Positions 14,303-23,153 of a DNA stretch of 26,040 bases are shown piece after piece. The translations under genes were made by a program, and so were the position numbers. Within the stretch, counting starts at the first letter, position 1. The number at the start of each line of letters is the position of its first letter. Under the pieces are notes generated by a model, which was not told the DNA's origin, ran no database searches, and saw nothing but the letters and a program-made list of their open reading frames with translations. The DNA comes from CAZJBH01 sp964544485. Lineage in GTDB: Bacteria > Patescibacteriota > Minisyncoccia > Portnoybacterales > UBA2143. The stretch lies in assembly GCA_964544485.1 (NCBI GenBank), contig CAZJBH010000006.1:1-26040 (forward strand), given 5' to 3'.

Positions 14303-14734
14303 ATGTTTATTGGAGAATATGCGCATACAATTGACGCTAAAAAAAGATTATCAATCCCAATTAAATTTAGGAAAGATTTAGGCAAGCATGCAGTTTTAAC
14401 GCGCGGACTTGATAATTGTTTGTATTTATATTCTCAAAAAGAATGGGAAAAACTAGCTCAGAAATTAGCTCAGCTTCCAATTTCTAGAGCGGATTCACGA
14501 GCTTTTGCGCGATTGATGCTAGCCGGAGCTATGGATGTGCAAATAGATAATTTAGGAAGAATTTTATTGCCGGATTATTTAAAAAAATATGCCAGTTTAA
14601 ATAAGAAAGCGATTGTAGCCGGACTTTATAACAGAATTGAAATTTGGGATGAAGAAAAATGGAATAAATATGAGGAACAAACTACTAGACAGGCAGAAGA
14701 TATTGCGGAGAAGATGAATGAACTGGGCATTTAA
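14303..14734 (+). CDS. mraZ: Transcriptional regulator MraZ
   Basis: A 143-residue protein with two AbrB-like SpoVT domains: residues 1-60 start with FIGEYAHTIDAKKRLSIPIKFR, split here as FIGEYAHTIDAKKR and LSIPIKFR, and the second copy contains MDVQIDNLGRILLPDYLKKYA. Both keep the DxxGR/DxKxR-type loop. MraZ forms a ring and represses its own dcw operon by binding repeats in the leader; such GTGG repeats are present 20-60 nt upstream. It is the first gene of the cluster, and rsmH follows after 8 nt. Confidence 0.95.
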   Translation: MFIGEYAHTIDAKKRLSIPIKFRKDLGKHAVLTRGLDNCLYLYSQKEWEKLAQKLAQLPISRADSRAFARLMLAGAMDVQIDNLGRILLPDYLKKYASLNKKAIVAGLYNRIEIWDEEKWNKYEEQTTRQAEDIAEKMNELGI

Positions 14735-14742
14735 ATAAAAAT

Positions 14743-15630
14743 ATGGAACATCAGCCGGTTCTTAAAAAAGAAATATTAGATTTCTTTGATCCTAAACCGG
14801 GTCAGAAATATATTGATTCTACTTTTGGTTTTGGCGGACATGCTTTTGGTATTTTAGAGAAAATTGTTCCCTCAGGAAAAATTCTTGCCCTAGAAGCTGA
14901 TCAAGAAGTTTATGAAAAACAAAAGGATCAGTTAATTAGTTTTCGTTATGCTGAAAATATTGATCTAGTTAATAGTAATTTCATTTTTTTAAAGCAGGTT
15001 GCTGAAGAATACGGATTTTATCAAGTTAATGGGATTTTAATTGATTTAGGAATTTCTTCCTGGCAGATAGATGAAAGCAAGAGAGGATTTAGTTTTAAAA
15101 AAGACGAGCCATTATTAATGAATTACGCTTTTAATGATTTAACTGCTCAGGAAATCATAAATTACTGGTCATTAGAAGAGTTAATAAGGATATTTAGAGA
15201 ATACGGAGAAGAAAGATATAGCCAAAGGATTGCTCAAGCGATTATTCAGCAAAGAAAATTAAAAAAAATTAAAACTACCGGCCAATTAGTTGAAATTATT
15301 AAGCAAGCAGTTCCAAAACAATATTTTAAACAAAAAATTCATTTTGCCACGCGAATTTTCATGGCTTTAAGAATAGCAGTTAATCAGGAATTAGAAAATT
15401 TAGAGAAAGTTTTGCCGCAAGCAGTTGAAATTTTAGAAGAAGGAGGAAAAATAGCGGTTATTTCATTCAATTCTTTAGAAGATCGGATTGTTAAGCATTA
15501 TTTTCGCAATTTAGCCAAAGAAAATCGCTTAGAGGTAGCTACTAAAAAACCTATTCAACCAACTGGGGAGGAAATTCAGGTTAACCCGCGCAGCAGAAGC
15601 GCAAAGCTGCGCGGGGCAGCTAAAAAATAA
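14743..15630 (+). CDS. rsmH: 16S rRNA (cytosine-1402-N4)-methyltransferase
   Basis: A 295-residue SAM-dependent enzyme that methylates C1402 in the ribosomal P site. Motifs: EHQPVLKKEIL at the start, YIDSTFGFGGHAFGIL (SAM site, 23-38), DLGISSWQIDE, RGFSF, HFATRIFMALRI and SFNSLEDRIVKHYF (241-254). Two positions usually strict differ: SFHSLEDR reads Asn243, and DGPLDMRM reads DEPLLMNY (121-128). The rest, including the NPRSRSAKLR tail, is standard. SD-less start in AAAAATATG, in the usual place between mraZ and ftsL. Confidence 0.94.
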   Translation: MEHQPVLKKEILDFFDPKPGQKYIDSTFGFGGHAFGILEKIVPSGKILALEADQEVYEKQKDQLISFRYAENIDLVNSNFIFLKQVAEEYGFYQVNGILIDLGISSWQIDESKRGFSFKKDEPLLMNYAFNDLTAQEIINYWSLEELIRIFREYGEERYSQRIAQAIIQQRKLKKIKTTGQLVEIIKQAVPKQYFKQKIHFATRIFMALRIAVNQELENLEKVLPQAVEILEEGGKIAVISFNSLEDRIVKHYFRNLAKENRLEVATKKPIQPTGEEIQVNPRSRSAKLRGAAKK

Positions 15631-15643
15631 TTAAGGAGGGGAT

Positions 15644-15973
15644 ATGACAAAATACCATATTATAAAGAAAAATAAGAATTATTCGCATAGCCGCGGAATC
15701 GCTGGATTAAGTTTTTTGCTTTGTTTTGCGGTACTCGGACTTTTCTTGGCTTATTTAATTCAGGTTAATAGTTTGGTTAGCTGCAGTTACCAAATTAGAT
15801 CTTATCAAGAAAAGATTAATCAATTGCAAAACCATCAAGAGTCTTTGGAAATAAAAATTGCTAATTGGCGTTCACCAGCTAGCCTTTTTGAATCAATTAA
15901 AGTATTGGAAATGGTTGAAAGCAATGATATTATTTATTTGCCGAAAACAAAAGCTATTGCAGTTAATGATTAA
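15644..15973 (+). CDS. ftsL: FtsL-like division protein
   Basis: A 109-residue bitopic protein: short basic cytoplasmic tail, one helix (about 21-42), then a coiled-coil (QIRSYQEKINQLQNHQESLE) and a short C-terminal domain. This is the architecture of FtsL, which links FtsB-FtsQ to the FtsW-FtsI synthase. Sequence identity in this family is always low, so assignment rests on size, topology and the position between rsmH and ftsI. AAGGAGGGG before the ATG fixes the start. Confidence 0.75.
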   Translation: MTKYHIIKKNKNYSHSRGIAGLSFLLCFAVLGLFLAYLIQVNSLVSCSYQIRSYQEKINQLQNHQESLEIKIANWRSPASLFESIKVLEMVESNDIIYLPKTKAIAVND

Positions 15974-15984
15974 TTTTTTAAAAA

Positions 15985-17706
15985 ATGCCTAAAAAAAGAA
16001 TAAATTTATTATTTATTCTTATTTTGATTTTTATTAGCGGGATAATAGCCCGCTTATTTATACTACAGATTATTCAATATGATGTTTATAGCGCTTTGGC
16101 AAAAGACCAGCATGAATTTTATAAAACTTTGATGCCAGAGCGGGGAGATATTTTAATTCAGGATTTTTCACAGGACAGAAGAAGCCAAGAAAAAACTTAC
16201 ATCCCCTTAGCAACCAATAAAGAATTTTATCAAGTTTATTTAATCCCAAAAAAAATAAATTCTGAAAATAAACAGGAGCTTGCCCAAAAATTAGCTGATA
16301 TTTTAGAGCTTGATAAAGATTTGATTTTAACTAGAATGAATAAGCCGGATGATCCTTATGAACCGTTAAAGCATAAAGTCAATCAAGAAATTGCGGATAA
16401 AATTAAAGAATTACAAGCTTCAGGAGTTGGTTTAGGCATAGAAACATGGCGCTATTATCCAAATAATGATTTAGCTTCTCAAATAGTTGGATTTGTTGGC
16501 ATGACTGAACAAGGAAAAATCGGCCAATATGGGATTGAAGGATATTACCATGATTTGCTTAAGGGAGAAGCTGGTTTTTTAAGCGGAGAAAAAGATACAA
16601 GCGGTTATGGGATTCCTTTTTTGAATAAAAATTTAAAACCAGCCATAGATGGAATTGATTTAGTTTTAACGATTGACCAAAATATACAATTTAAAGCAGA
16701 AAATGAATTAAGTCAGGCAATAGAAAAATATCAAGCAGAAGCCGGCAGTATTATTATTATGGATCCAGCCAGCGGAGCGGTTTTAGCCATGGCTTCCCAG
16801 CCGGATTTTGACCCGAATAAATATAGCCAAGTAGAAAATATAGATTTTTTTCAAAATCCAACAATTCAAAAGCTTTATGAACCGGGTTCTGTATTTAAGC
16901 CAATTACTATGGCAGCTGGATTAGATGCTGGCAAGGTAGAGCCAGATACAGTTTATCAAGATAAAGGAAGGATTAATGTAGGCGGAAATATTATTGGAAA
17001 TGTAGATGGTAAAACCTATGGACAGCAAACTATGACTCAAGTATTAGAAAAATCATTAAATACCGGCGCTTACTATGTTCAGGAGCAGCTTGGCCGTGAC
17101 TTATTTAAGGATTATGTGTTAAAATTTAATTTTGACGAAGTTACTGGCATAGATTTAGCAGGTGAGAGAAAAGGGAATCTTTCTAATCTCTATACTCCTT
17201 ATCAAATTGATTTAGCAACTGTTTCTTTTGGCCAAGGAATTGCTATTACTCCTTTGCAATTACTAACCGCAATTAGCGCAATTGCTAATCAAGGAAAGAT
17301 GATGCAGCCGCATTTGGTTGAAAAAATGATCCAGCCGGATAATACAGAAGAAGAAATTACTCCTCAAGAAATTAGGCAAGTAATTTCTCCGGAAGCAGCT
17401 GAGAAAATAACTAAAATGCTGGTTCAGGTAACAGAAAATGGCTCTGCCCGATTAGCTAAAGTAGATCATTATAATATTGCTGCTAAAACCGGGACAGCTC
17501 AATTGCCTGATTTTGAAAAGGGAGGATATTTAGAAGATACAATTCATAGTTTTGTTGGCTATGCGCCGGCTTTTGATCCTGAATTTGCTATTTTAATTAA
17601 ATTGGAAAAACCGCAGGGAATTAGATTTGCAGCTGGCACTTGCAGTCCTATTTTTAAAAATTTGGCTGAATATTTATTTAGCTATTTAGAAATCCTCCCG
17701 CAATAA
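15985..17706 (+). CDS. ftsI: Peptidoglycan transpeptidase (class B PBP, FtsI-like)
   Basis: A 573-residue class B penicillin-binding protein. A single N-terminal helix (about 8-27) is followed by a dimerisation domain containing ERGDILIQDF and the RYYPNNDLASQIVGFVG segment, split here as RYYPNNDLAS and QIVGFVG. The transpeptidase domain has the acyl-enzyme serine in SVFK (Ser302-Lys305), SLN (357-359) and KTGT (501-504). It cross-links peptidoglycan at the septum. 11 nt separate it from ftsL and 12 nt from murF. No PASTA domains. Confidence 0.93.
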   Translation: MPKKRINLLFILILIFISGIIARLFILQIIQYDVYSALAKDQHEFYKTLMPERGDILIQDFSQDRRSQEKTYIPLATNKEFYQVYLIPKKINSENKQELAQKLADILELDKDLILTRMNKPDDPYEPLKHKVNQEIADKIKELQASGVGLGIETWRYYPNNDLASQIVGFVGMTEQGKIGQYGIEGYYHDLLKGEAGFLSGEKDTSGYGIPFLNKNLKPAIDGIDLVLTIDQNIQFKAENELSQAIEKYQAEAGSIIIMDPASGAVLAMASQPDFDPNKYSQVENIDFFQNPTIQKLYEPGSVFKPITMAAGLDAGKVEPDTVYQDKGRINVGGNIIGNVDGKTYGQQTMTQVLEKSLNTGAYYVQEQLGRDLFKDYVLKFNFDEVTGIDLAGERKGNLSNLYTPYQIDLATVSFGQGIAITPLQLLTAISAIANQGKMMQPHLVEKMIQPDNTEEEITPQEIRQVISPEAAEKITKMLVQVTENGSARLAKVDHYNIAAKTGTAQLPDFEKGGYLEDTIHSFVGYAPAFDPEFAILIKLEKPQGIRFAAGTCSPIFKNLAEYLFSYLEILPQ

Positions 17707-17718
17707 TTAATTAAAAAT

Positions 17719-18978
17719 ATGAAAAAAATTTTAGAATTTAGTTTGAAAATAATCGCTCAAATGATTTTATTCCGCTATCAGCCTAAAATTATCGGAGTAA
17801 CCGGAAGCGTGGGCAAAAGCAGCGCCAAAGAAGCAATTTATTACGCGCTTAGAAAAAAATTCAGAGTACGCAGAAATTTTGGCAATTTAAATAATGAACT
17901 AGGAGTTCCTTTGACAATCATTGGAGAAAAAAAACCAGGCGGGAAAAATCCTTTTCTTTGGCTGAAAATATTTTTTAAAGGAATTTTTAGTATTTTTTAT
18001 CAGCCAAAATATCCAAAAATTTTAATTTTAGAAATGGGAGTTGATAAGCCCGGAGACATGGCTTATTTAACCAGCTTTATTAAACCGCAAATAGGTGTTT
18101 TTACCGCTATCGGAGAATTTCCAGTACATCTTGAATTTTTCCCGGAAAAAGGCAAATTAGTTGAAGAGAAATCATTGCTTTTAAAATCTTTGCCAAAAAA
18201 CGGTTTAGCGGTTTTAAATTATGATGATCTTTCAGTGCGCGAATTAGGAGATGAATTAGAGGAAAAAACTAAAATAGATTATTATGGTTTTGGACAAGGC
18301 GCGAGTATGCAGATAAGCAATTATGAAACTAGGATAACTGATTTAGCTAAGAATGATTTTGGAGCCAGTCTTAAGCTTTATAGCCAAGGAAGCATTATTC
18401 CTGTTTGGCTAAAAGGAATTTTAGGCCGACATTATGCTTATGCTGCGGCTGCGGCAGCTAGCGTTGGCTTGCATCTTGGAATGAACTTAGTGGAAATTTC
18501 AGAAGCTTTAGTTGATTGCCAACCTTTAAACGGAAGGATTAATCTTGTCCCGGGAATTAAAAAAAGCATTTTAATTGATGATACTTATAATTCTTCGCCA
18601 ATGGCAGTAATTGCAGCTTTAGAATTAATGAATGATATTTATAATCAGCTTAAAGAGCAGGGGATTAAATCAAGAAGAATAGCAGTTTTGGGAGATATGT
18701 TGGAACTTGGCAATAAAACAGAACAAGCTCATCGAAAAATAGGACAAGAAGCAGCAGAGCAAAGTGATTTGTTTTTTGCAGTTGGCGAGCGGATGATTTT
18801 TGCTGCTGAGCAAGCAAGTAAAATTATGGATAAAGATAATATTTTTAGATATCATCGTTCGCAAGAAACAGGTTTGCCTTTGCAGGATCAAATGCAGGAA
18901 AATGATATCGTTTTAATTAAGGGTTCGCGTTCTATGGCCATGGAGAAAATCGTGGAAGAAGTTAAGGAGATTAAATAG
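17719..18978 (+). CDS. murF: UDP-N-acetylmuramoyl-tripeptide-D-alanyl-D-alanine ligase
   Basis: A 419-residue Mur ligase. The ATP-binding P-loop is GVTGSVGKSS (26-35); FGNLNNELGVPLT, the Glu of LEMGVDKPGDM, the His in the central domain, and DDTYNSSPMA (287-296) with VLGDMLELG are all MurF signatures. It adds D-Ala-D-Ala to UDP-MurNAc-tripeptide in the cytoplasm, supplying the pentapeptide that FtsI uses. It is 12 nt downstream of ftsI and likely the last gene of the dcw unit, since intergenic repeats and a tRNA follow. Confidence 0.92.
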   Translation: MKKILEFSLKIIAQMILFRYQPKIIGVTGSVGKSSAKEAIYYALRKKFRVRRNFGNLNNELGVPLTIIGEKKPGGKNPFLWLKIFFKGIFSIFYQPKYPKILILEMGVDKPGDMAYLTSFIKPQIGVFTAIGEFPVHLEFFPEKGKLVEEKSLLLKSLPKNGLAVLNYDDLSVRELGDELEEKTKIDYYGFGQGASMQISNYETRITDLAKNDFGASLKLYSQGSIIPVWLKGILGRHYAYAAAAAASVGLHLGMNLVEISEALVDCQPLNGRINLVPGIKKSILIDDTYNSSPMAVIAALELMNDIYNQLKEQGIKSRRIAVLGDMLELGNKTEQAHRKIGQEAAEQSDLFFAVGERMIFAAEQASKIMDKDNIFRYHRSQETGLPLQDQMQENDIVLIKGSRSMAMEKIVEEVKEIK

Positions 18979-18996
18979 AAAAGGACTGCCTTTCCA

Positions 18997-19036
18997 TATT
19001 TGAGGATTGTTATTGTAGGCAGAGAGGACGCTCCTT
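18997..19036 (+). repeat. Dispersed intergenic repeat, copy 2
   Basis: Aligns to the minus strand of 6334-6373 at 34 of 40 positions. It is followed by an imperfect hairpin, TTGATAGA (19036-19043) with TCTATCAA, so this copy too is linked to an inverted repeat. It lies in the murF-tRNA gap. Confidence 0.75.
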
Positions 19037-19086
19037 TGATAGAAAAATTTATTTTCATCTATCAAGGACATTCCTTTTTCTTCTTT

Positions 19087-19115
19087 TTGACAATGGCAAT
19101 CTTTAAATGTATAAT
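19087..19115 (+). promoter_or_regulatory. Promoter of tRNA-Glu
   Basis: TTGACA, 17 nt, TATAAT, ending 11 nt upstream of the tRNA. Confidence 0.93.
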
Positions 19116-19126
19116 TTAACTAATTC

Positions 19127-19199
19127 GGCCCCATCGTCTAGTGGCCTAGGACATCGCCCTCTCACGGCGGAAACCGGGGTTCGATTCCCCGTGGGGCTG
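19127..19199 (+). tRNA. tRNA-Glu (anticodon CUC)
   Basis: A complete cloverleaf. Acceptor GGCCCCA pairs with TGGGGCT (first pair G-U), the anticodon stem TCGCC/GGCGG encloses loop CTCTCAC with anticodon CTC, and the T arm is CGGGG-TTCGATT-CCCCG. The 3' CCA is not encoded, so it must be added enzymatically. It reads GAG. Confidence 0.95.
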
Positions 19200-19233
19200 C
19201 AAAAATAATTAATTTTGAAAGGGGGTGAGATCA

Positions 19234-19494
19234 GTGGCAGAAGAAAAATTAATCGGGAAAATAACTCATTATTTTACTAATATCGGAGTCGGAGTGATTG
19301 AACTCACAGACGGAAATTTAAAGGTGGGTGATAAGATTCATATCAAAGGAGCAACTTCTGATTTTGAACAAAATGTTGATTCAATGCAAGTAGAGCATGA
19401 AAATGTTGAAAATGCTAAAAAAGGACAAGCAGTTGGCTTAAAAGTAGAACAGCAAGTGCGGGAGGGTGATGAAGTTTATTTAGCAGCCGAATAA
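19234..19494 (+). CDS. Stand-alone EF-Tu domain 2-like protein
   Basis: An 86-residue protein made only of the beta-barrel found as domain 2 of translational GTPases: LIGKITHYFTNIGVGVIEL, LKVGDKIHIKG, VDSMQVEHENVENAKKGQ and VREGDEVY match the pattern seen in EF-Tu and IF2, with no G domain. Such translation elongation factor-like proteins occur in archaea and Patescibacteria; a role in tRNA or ribosome binding is inferred. GGGGGTGA before GTG 19234 fixes the start; the in-frame GTG at 19225 is part of that Shine-Dalgarno. It is 35 nt after tRNA-Glu and 5 nt before the PP-loop gene. Confidence 0.8.
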   Translation: MAEEKLIGKITHYFTNIGVGVIELTDGNLKVGDKIHIKGATSDFEQNVDSMQVEHENVENAKKGQAVGLKVEQQVREGDEVYLAAE

Positions 19495-19499
19495 TATTT

Positions 19500-20393
19500 A
19501 TGAATAATAAGAAGGAAATTAAAGCCCTGTCTCTTTTGTCAGGCGGGCTTGATTCTATTTTGACAATTAAACTGCTTCAGAAGCAGGGAATTCAAGTAAC
19601 TGGAATTAGTTTTGCCAGTTATTTTTTTAATACTCAAGCAGCAGAAAAAGTAGCTCAAGAATTAAAAATTGATTTTAAATCAATTAATTTTGCGGATGAG
19701 CATTTAGCTATGGTTAAAAATCCGCGCTATGGCCGGGGTAAAGCTATGAATCCTTGTATTGATTGTCATATTTTAATGTTAAAAAAAGCTAAGCAAATTA
19801 TGGAAGAAGAAAATTATGATTTTTTAGCTACTGGAGAAGTTTTAGGCCAGCGGCCCATGTCTCAGAATAAGCAGGCTTTAGAATTGATTGCTAAAGAATC
19901 AGGTCTAAATGGATATTTGGTTCGTCCTTTGTCAGCTCGGTTATTAGAACCAAGCCTGCCTGAACAAAAAAAATGGTTAGATAGAGAAAAGCTTTTAAAT
20001 ATTTCCGGTCGTTCCAGAAAAAAACAAATAGAATTAGCTAAGCAATACGGACTCAAAGAATATCCAACTCCGGCTGGCGGGTGTCTTTTATGTGAAAAAG
20101 AATACGGAGAAAAGCTTAAAAAAATGTTGGATTATTGGGAAGACGCGAATGGAGACGATATCTTATTATTAAAACACGGCCGGCATTTCTGGGTAAAAGA
20201 GAATTTAATTTTAGTTGGCCGGAATAAAGAGGATAATCAAGCAATTAAAGATTCAGCTCAACAAGGGGATATGTTAATTGAACCAAAAGAATTTAAAGGA
20301 CCAACTATTTTGATTCGGAGCAAGGATGTAATTCAAGAAAAAGCGATTCAAAAAGCAGGCGAATTAGTTTTAAAATATTCTAAGAAATCTTAA
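19500..20393 (+). CDS. PP-loop ATPase, tRNA thiolation (ThiI-like), with NFACT-R-type tail
   Basis: A 297-residue protein. The N-type ATP pyrophosphatase loop is SGGLDS (14-19), followed by TGISFAS and the ATGEVLGQRPMSQ segment (110-122) typical of ThiI- and MnmA-type enzymes. Two CxxC pairs (C86-C89 and C195-C198) could carry sulfur or bind zinc. The C-terminal part (HGRHFWVKENLILVGRN) resembles the NFACT-R domain. It probably adenylates a tRNA uridine for sulfur transfer. The partner domain that binds tRNA in ThiI (THUMP) is absent. It starts 5 nt after the EF-Tu-like gene. Confidence 0.72.
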   Translation: MNNKKEIKALSLLSGGLDSILTIKLLQKQGIQVTGISFASYFFNTQAAEKVAQELKIDFKSINFADEHLAMVKNPRYGRGKAMNPCIDCHILMLKKAKQIMEEENYDFLATGEVLGQRPMSQNKQALELIAKESGLNGYLVRPLSARLLEPSLPEQKKWLDREKLLNISGRSRKKQIELAKQYGLKEYPTPAGGCLLCEKEYGEKLKKMLDYWEDANGDDILLLKHGRHFWVKENLILVGRNKEDNQAIKDSAQQGDMLIEPKEFKGPTILIRSKDVIQEKAIQKAGELVLKYSKKS

Positions 20394-20432
20394 TTTACTT
20401 AAACTTGATTTTGTGATTTAATAAAGGTAATT

Positions 20433-20447
20433 AGCCTGAATCAGGCT
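20433..20447. promoter_or_regulatory. Palindrome upstream of the Ca2+ ATPase
   Basis: AGCCTG-AAT-CAGGCT is a perfect 6-bp inverted repeat 27 nt before the ATPase start. It could be an operator or a short terminator for the previous gene, without a clear T-run. Confidence 0.35.
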
Positions 20448-20474
20448 TATTCGAAATTATTAAACGGAGGGTTT

Positions 20475-23153
20475 ATGCAACATTTATGGCATAGTTATTC
20501 TATTCAGAAAACTTTAGCATTACTTAAAACTAAAAAAAGAGGATTAACCGAAAAACAAATTAAAGAGCGGTTAGGTAAATATGGCAAAAATAAATTGCCA
20601 GAGGAAAAAGCTTTTTCACGCGCTAAACTAGTTCTGGCGCAAATTAAAAGCCCATTGGTTTACATCCTTTTTATTGCCGGAATTATTACTTTGTTTTTAA
20701 ATGAATATGCTGACAGCGCAGTTATTTTTGGCGCTGTTTTTTTAAACGGAATTGTTGGTTATTTGCAGGAAGCTAAAGCTTGCGCTGCATTAGATAAATT
20801 AAAAACTGTTTTGCAAATAAAAGCAATTGTTTTTAGAAACGGACAGGAAAAACAAATTAATCAAAAAGAAATAGTTCCCGGAGATATTGTTTATCTTCGA
20901 GCCGGACATAAAGTGCCGGCTGATTGTAGAATTATTAAATCGCATGAATTAAAAATCAATGAATCTGCTTTGACTGGAGAATGGATGGTGGCTAGTAAAA
21001 GCAAAAAAAGATTAACCAGAACCACTTCTTTAGCAGATCGGGATAATATGGCTTATATGGGTACAATCATAGAAAGTGGTTGGGCTGAAGGAGTGGTAGT
21101 TGGAACCGGATTAAATACAGAAATTGGGAAAATAGCTGAATTTGTTCAGGATGGGAAAGATAAAAAAACCCCATATCAAAAAAAATTATTGCGTTTTAGC
21201 AAAATAGTCGGTGCAGTCATTTTATCTATTTGTATTTTGATTTTTATTGAAGGAATGATTACTGGCGGAGATTTTGCAGAAATTTTTACTACTTCAGTAG
21301 CGATTGCAGTAGCTGCAATTCCTGAAGGCTTGCCAGTGGCTATGACAGTGATTTTAGCCTTGGGAATGCAGCGGATTTTAAAAAGGAAGGGATTGGTTCG
21401 CAGATTAGCTTCTGCTGAAACTCTAGGAAGCACTTCAGTAATCTTAACTGATAAAACCGGAACTTTAACTCAAGCTAAAATGAGGGTAGCCGGGATATAT
21501 ACTGGCAAAAGAAAACTTTTAGATAATCAGATAAATAAAATTAAGGAAAATAATCATACTCGGCATTCAGATATTTTAGCCTTAAAAATAGGAATGCTTT
21601 GCAATGAGTCTTTTATTGAGAATGCAGATGATCCAATAAGCGAATGGATAGTTCGCGGCCGGCCAACGGAAAAATCTTTATTTTTAGCTGCTTTGCAAGC
21701 TGGATTTTCTAAAAAAGAATTGCTCGGGCAAGAGCCAATCTTAGATCAAGTCTTATTTAGCTCAAGTCTTGGTTATGCAGCTAGCTTGCATCAAGGCAAA
21801 AAGAAAAATAATTTATATTTTGTTGGCGCCCCGGAAAAGCTTTTATCTTTTTCTTCTCATTTAGATATTGACGGTAAAAAAAAGAAAATAAGTAAAAAAG
21901 ATTTAAAAGATTTAGAAAAAAAGCAATTACATTTAACTCAAAAAGGATACCGTTTGATTGCAGTTGCTTATAAAAAAACTAAGGCTAAAAAGATTAATTT
22001 AAAAGACCAAAAACAGGAAGACAATTTTGTTTTTGTTGGTTTTTTTGCTTTGCATGATCCAATTAGAAAAAAGACAGCCAAAATTATGGATTTAATCAGA
22101 CAAGCTGGAATGCGTCCGATTATTGTGACTGGAGATCATCAATTTACCGCTCAAGCAGTAGCTGAAAAACTTGGTTTTAAAATTAAGCCAAAAAATATTA
22201 TCCAAGGAAGAGAATTAGCCCAATTAAGCGAAGTTAATTTTAAAAAAAGATTAAATCAAATTCAGCTTTTTGCTCGGGTTGAACCAGCTCAAAAATTAAG
22301 AATTGTTAATGCCTGGCAAGAAAAAGGGGAAGTGGTTGCTATGACTGGAGACGGAGTGAATGATGCCCCAGCTTTAAAACAAGCAGATATAGGAGTAGCA
22401 GTTGGTTCTGGTACAGATGTAGCTAAAGAAGTAGCTGATTTAGTTCTTTTAACTGATAATTTTAATATTATTGAAGCAGCAATTGAAGAAGGCCGAGTAA
22501 TTATTGATAATATTCGGAAAATTATTACTTATCTTTTATCAGATAGTTTTACAGAAGTAATTTTAGTTGGGTTAAGCCTTTTATTTGGTTGGCCTTTGCC
22601 AGTAATTGCAGTTCAAATTCTTTGGGTAAATTTAATTGCTGATGGACCAATTAGTATGACTTTGGCTTTTGAAAAGAAAGAAAAAGATATTATGCAACGC
22701 AAGCCAAAAGATTATAGCGGTTCTTTATTAACTAAAGAAATTAAAGTTCTTATTTTTATCATTGGCTTAAGCACTGATTTAATTTTATTGGGGTTGTTCT
22801 GGTATTTATTGAATTTTACTAATTATTCAATTGAGCATATTCGAACAGTCATTTTTGCCGGTTTAGCGATTGATTCAATTTTTTATATCTTTTCCTGTAA
22901 AAGTTTGCGCAAGAATATTTGGCAGATGAATCTTTTTTCTAATCTTTATTTAATCTTAGCTATTCTATTAGGCATTACGACAATATTTTTAGCTATTTAC
23001 CTTCCTATTTTACAAGACTTATTAAAAACCGCGCCTTTATCTTTGTTTGATTGGAGTTTAATTTTTAGCTTTGGTATAATCAATATTGCTTTAATCGAAT
23101 TTGCCAAGCATCATTTTATTGTTAAGCAAAAGCTTAAACTTAGAAAAAAATGA
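20475..23153 (+). CDS. P-type Ca2+-transporting ATPase (P2A)
   Basis: An 892-residue pump. The N-terminal cation ATPase domain is followed by the actuator loop with TGEW (167-170), where the usual Ser is Trp. PEGLP (283-287) in M4 is the Ca2+-type motif, Asp326 in DKTGTLTQ is phosphorylated, and GDGVNDAPALKQ (625-636) is the hinge. A C-terminal segment of six membrane helices follows. It pumps Ca2+ (or a related cation) outward. Start is fixed by ACGGAGGG. Its stop overlaps the next gene, a Ca2+/cation antiporter, giving a paired transport operon. Confidence 0.9.
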   Translation: MQHLWHSYSIQKTLALLKTKKRGLTEKQIKERLGKYGKNKLPEEKAFSRAKLVLAQIKSPLVYILFIAGIITLFLNEYADSAVIFGAVFLNGIVGYLQEAKACAALDKLKTVLQIKAIVFRNGQEKQINQKEIVPGDIVYLRAGHKVPADCRIIKSHELKINESALTGEWMVASKSKKRLTRTTSLADRDNMAYMGTIIESGWAEGVVVGTGLNTEIGKIAEFVQDGKDKKTPYQKKLLRFSKIVGAVILSICILIFIEGMITGGDFAEIFTTSVAIAVAAIPEGLPVAMTVILALGMQRILKRKGLVRRLASAETLGSTSVILTDKTGTLTQAKMRVAGIYTGKRKLLDNQINKIKENNHTRHSDILALKIGMLCNESFIENADDPISEWIVRGRPTEKSLFLAALQAGFSKKELLGQEPILDQVLFSSSLGYAASLHQGKKKNNLYFVGAPEKLLSFSSHLDIDGKKKKISKKDLKDLEKKQLHLTQKGYRLIAVAYKKTKAKKINLKDQKQEDNFVFVGFFALHDPIRKKTAKIMDLIRQAGMRPIIVTGDHQFTAQAVAEKLGFKIKPKNIIQGRELAQLSEVNFKKRLNQIQLFARVEPAQKLRIVNAWQEKGEVVAMTGDGVNDAPALKQADIGVAVGSGTDVAKEVADLVLLTDNFNIIEAAIEEGRVIIDNIRKIITYLLSDSFTEVILVGLSLLFGWPLPVIAVQILWVNLIADGPISMTLAFEKKEKDIMQRKPKDYSGSLLTKEIKVLIFIIGLSTDLILLGLFWYLLNFTNYSIEHIRTVIFAGLAIDSIFYIFSCKSLRKNIWQMNLFSNLYLILAILLGITTIFLAIYLPILQDLLKTAPLSLFDWSLIFSFGIINIALIEFAKHHFIVKQKLKLRKK

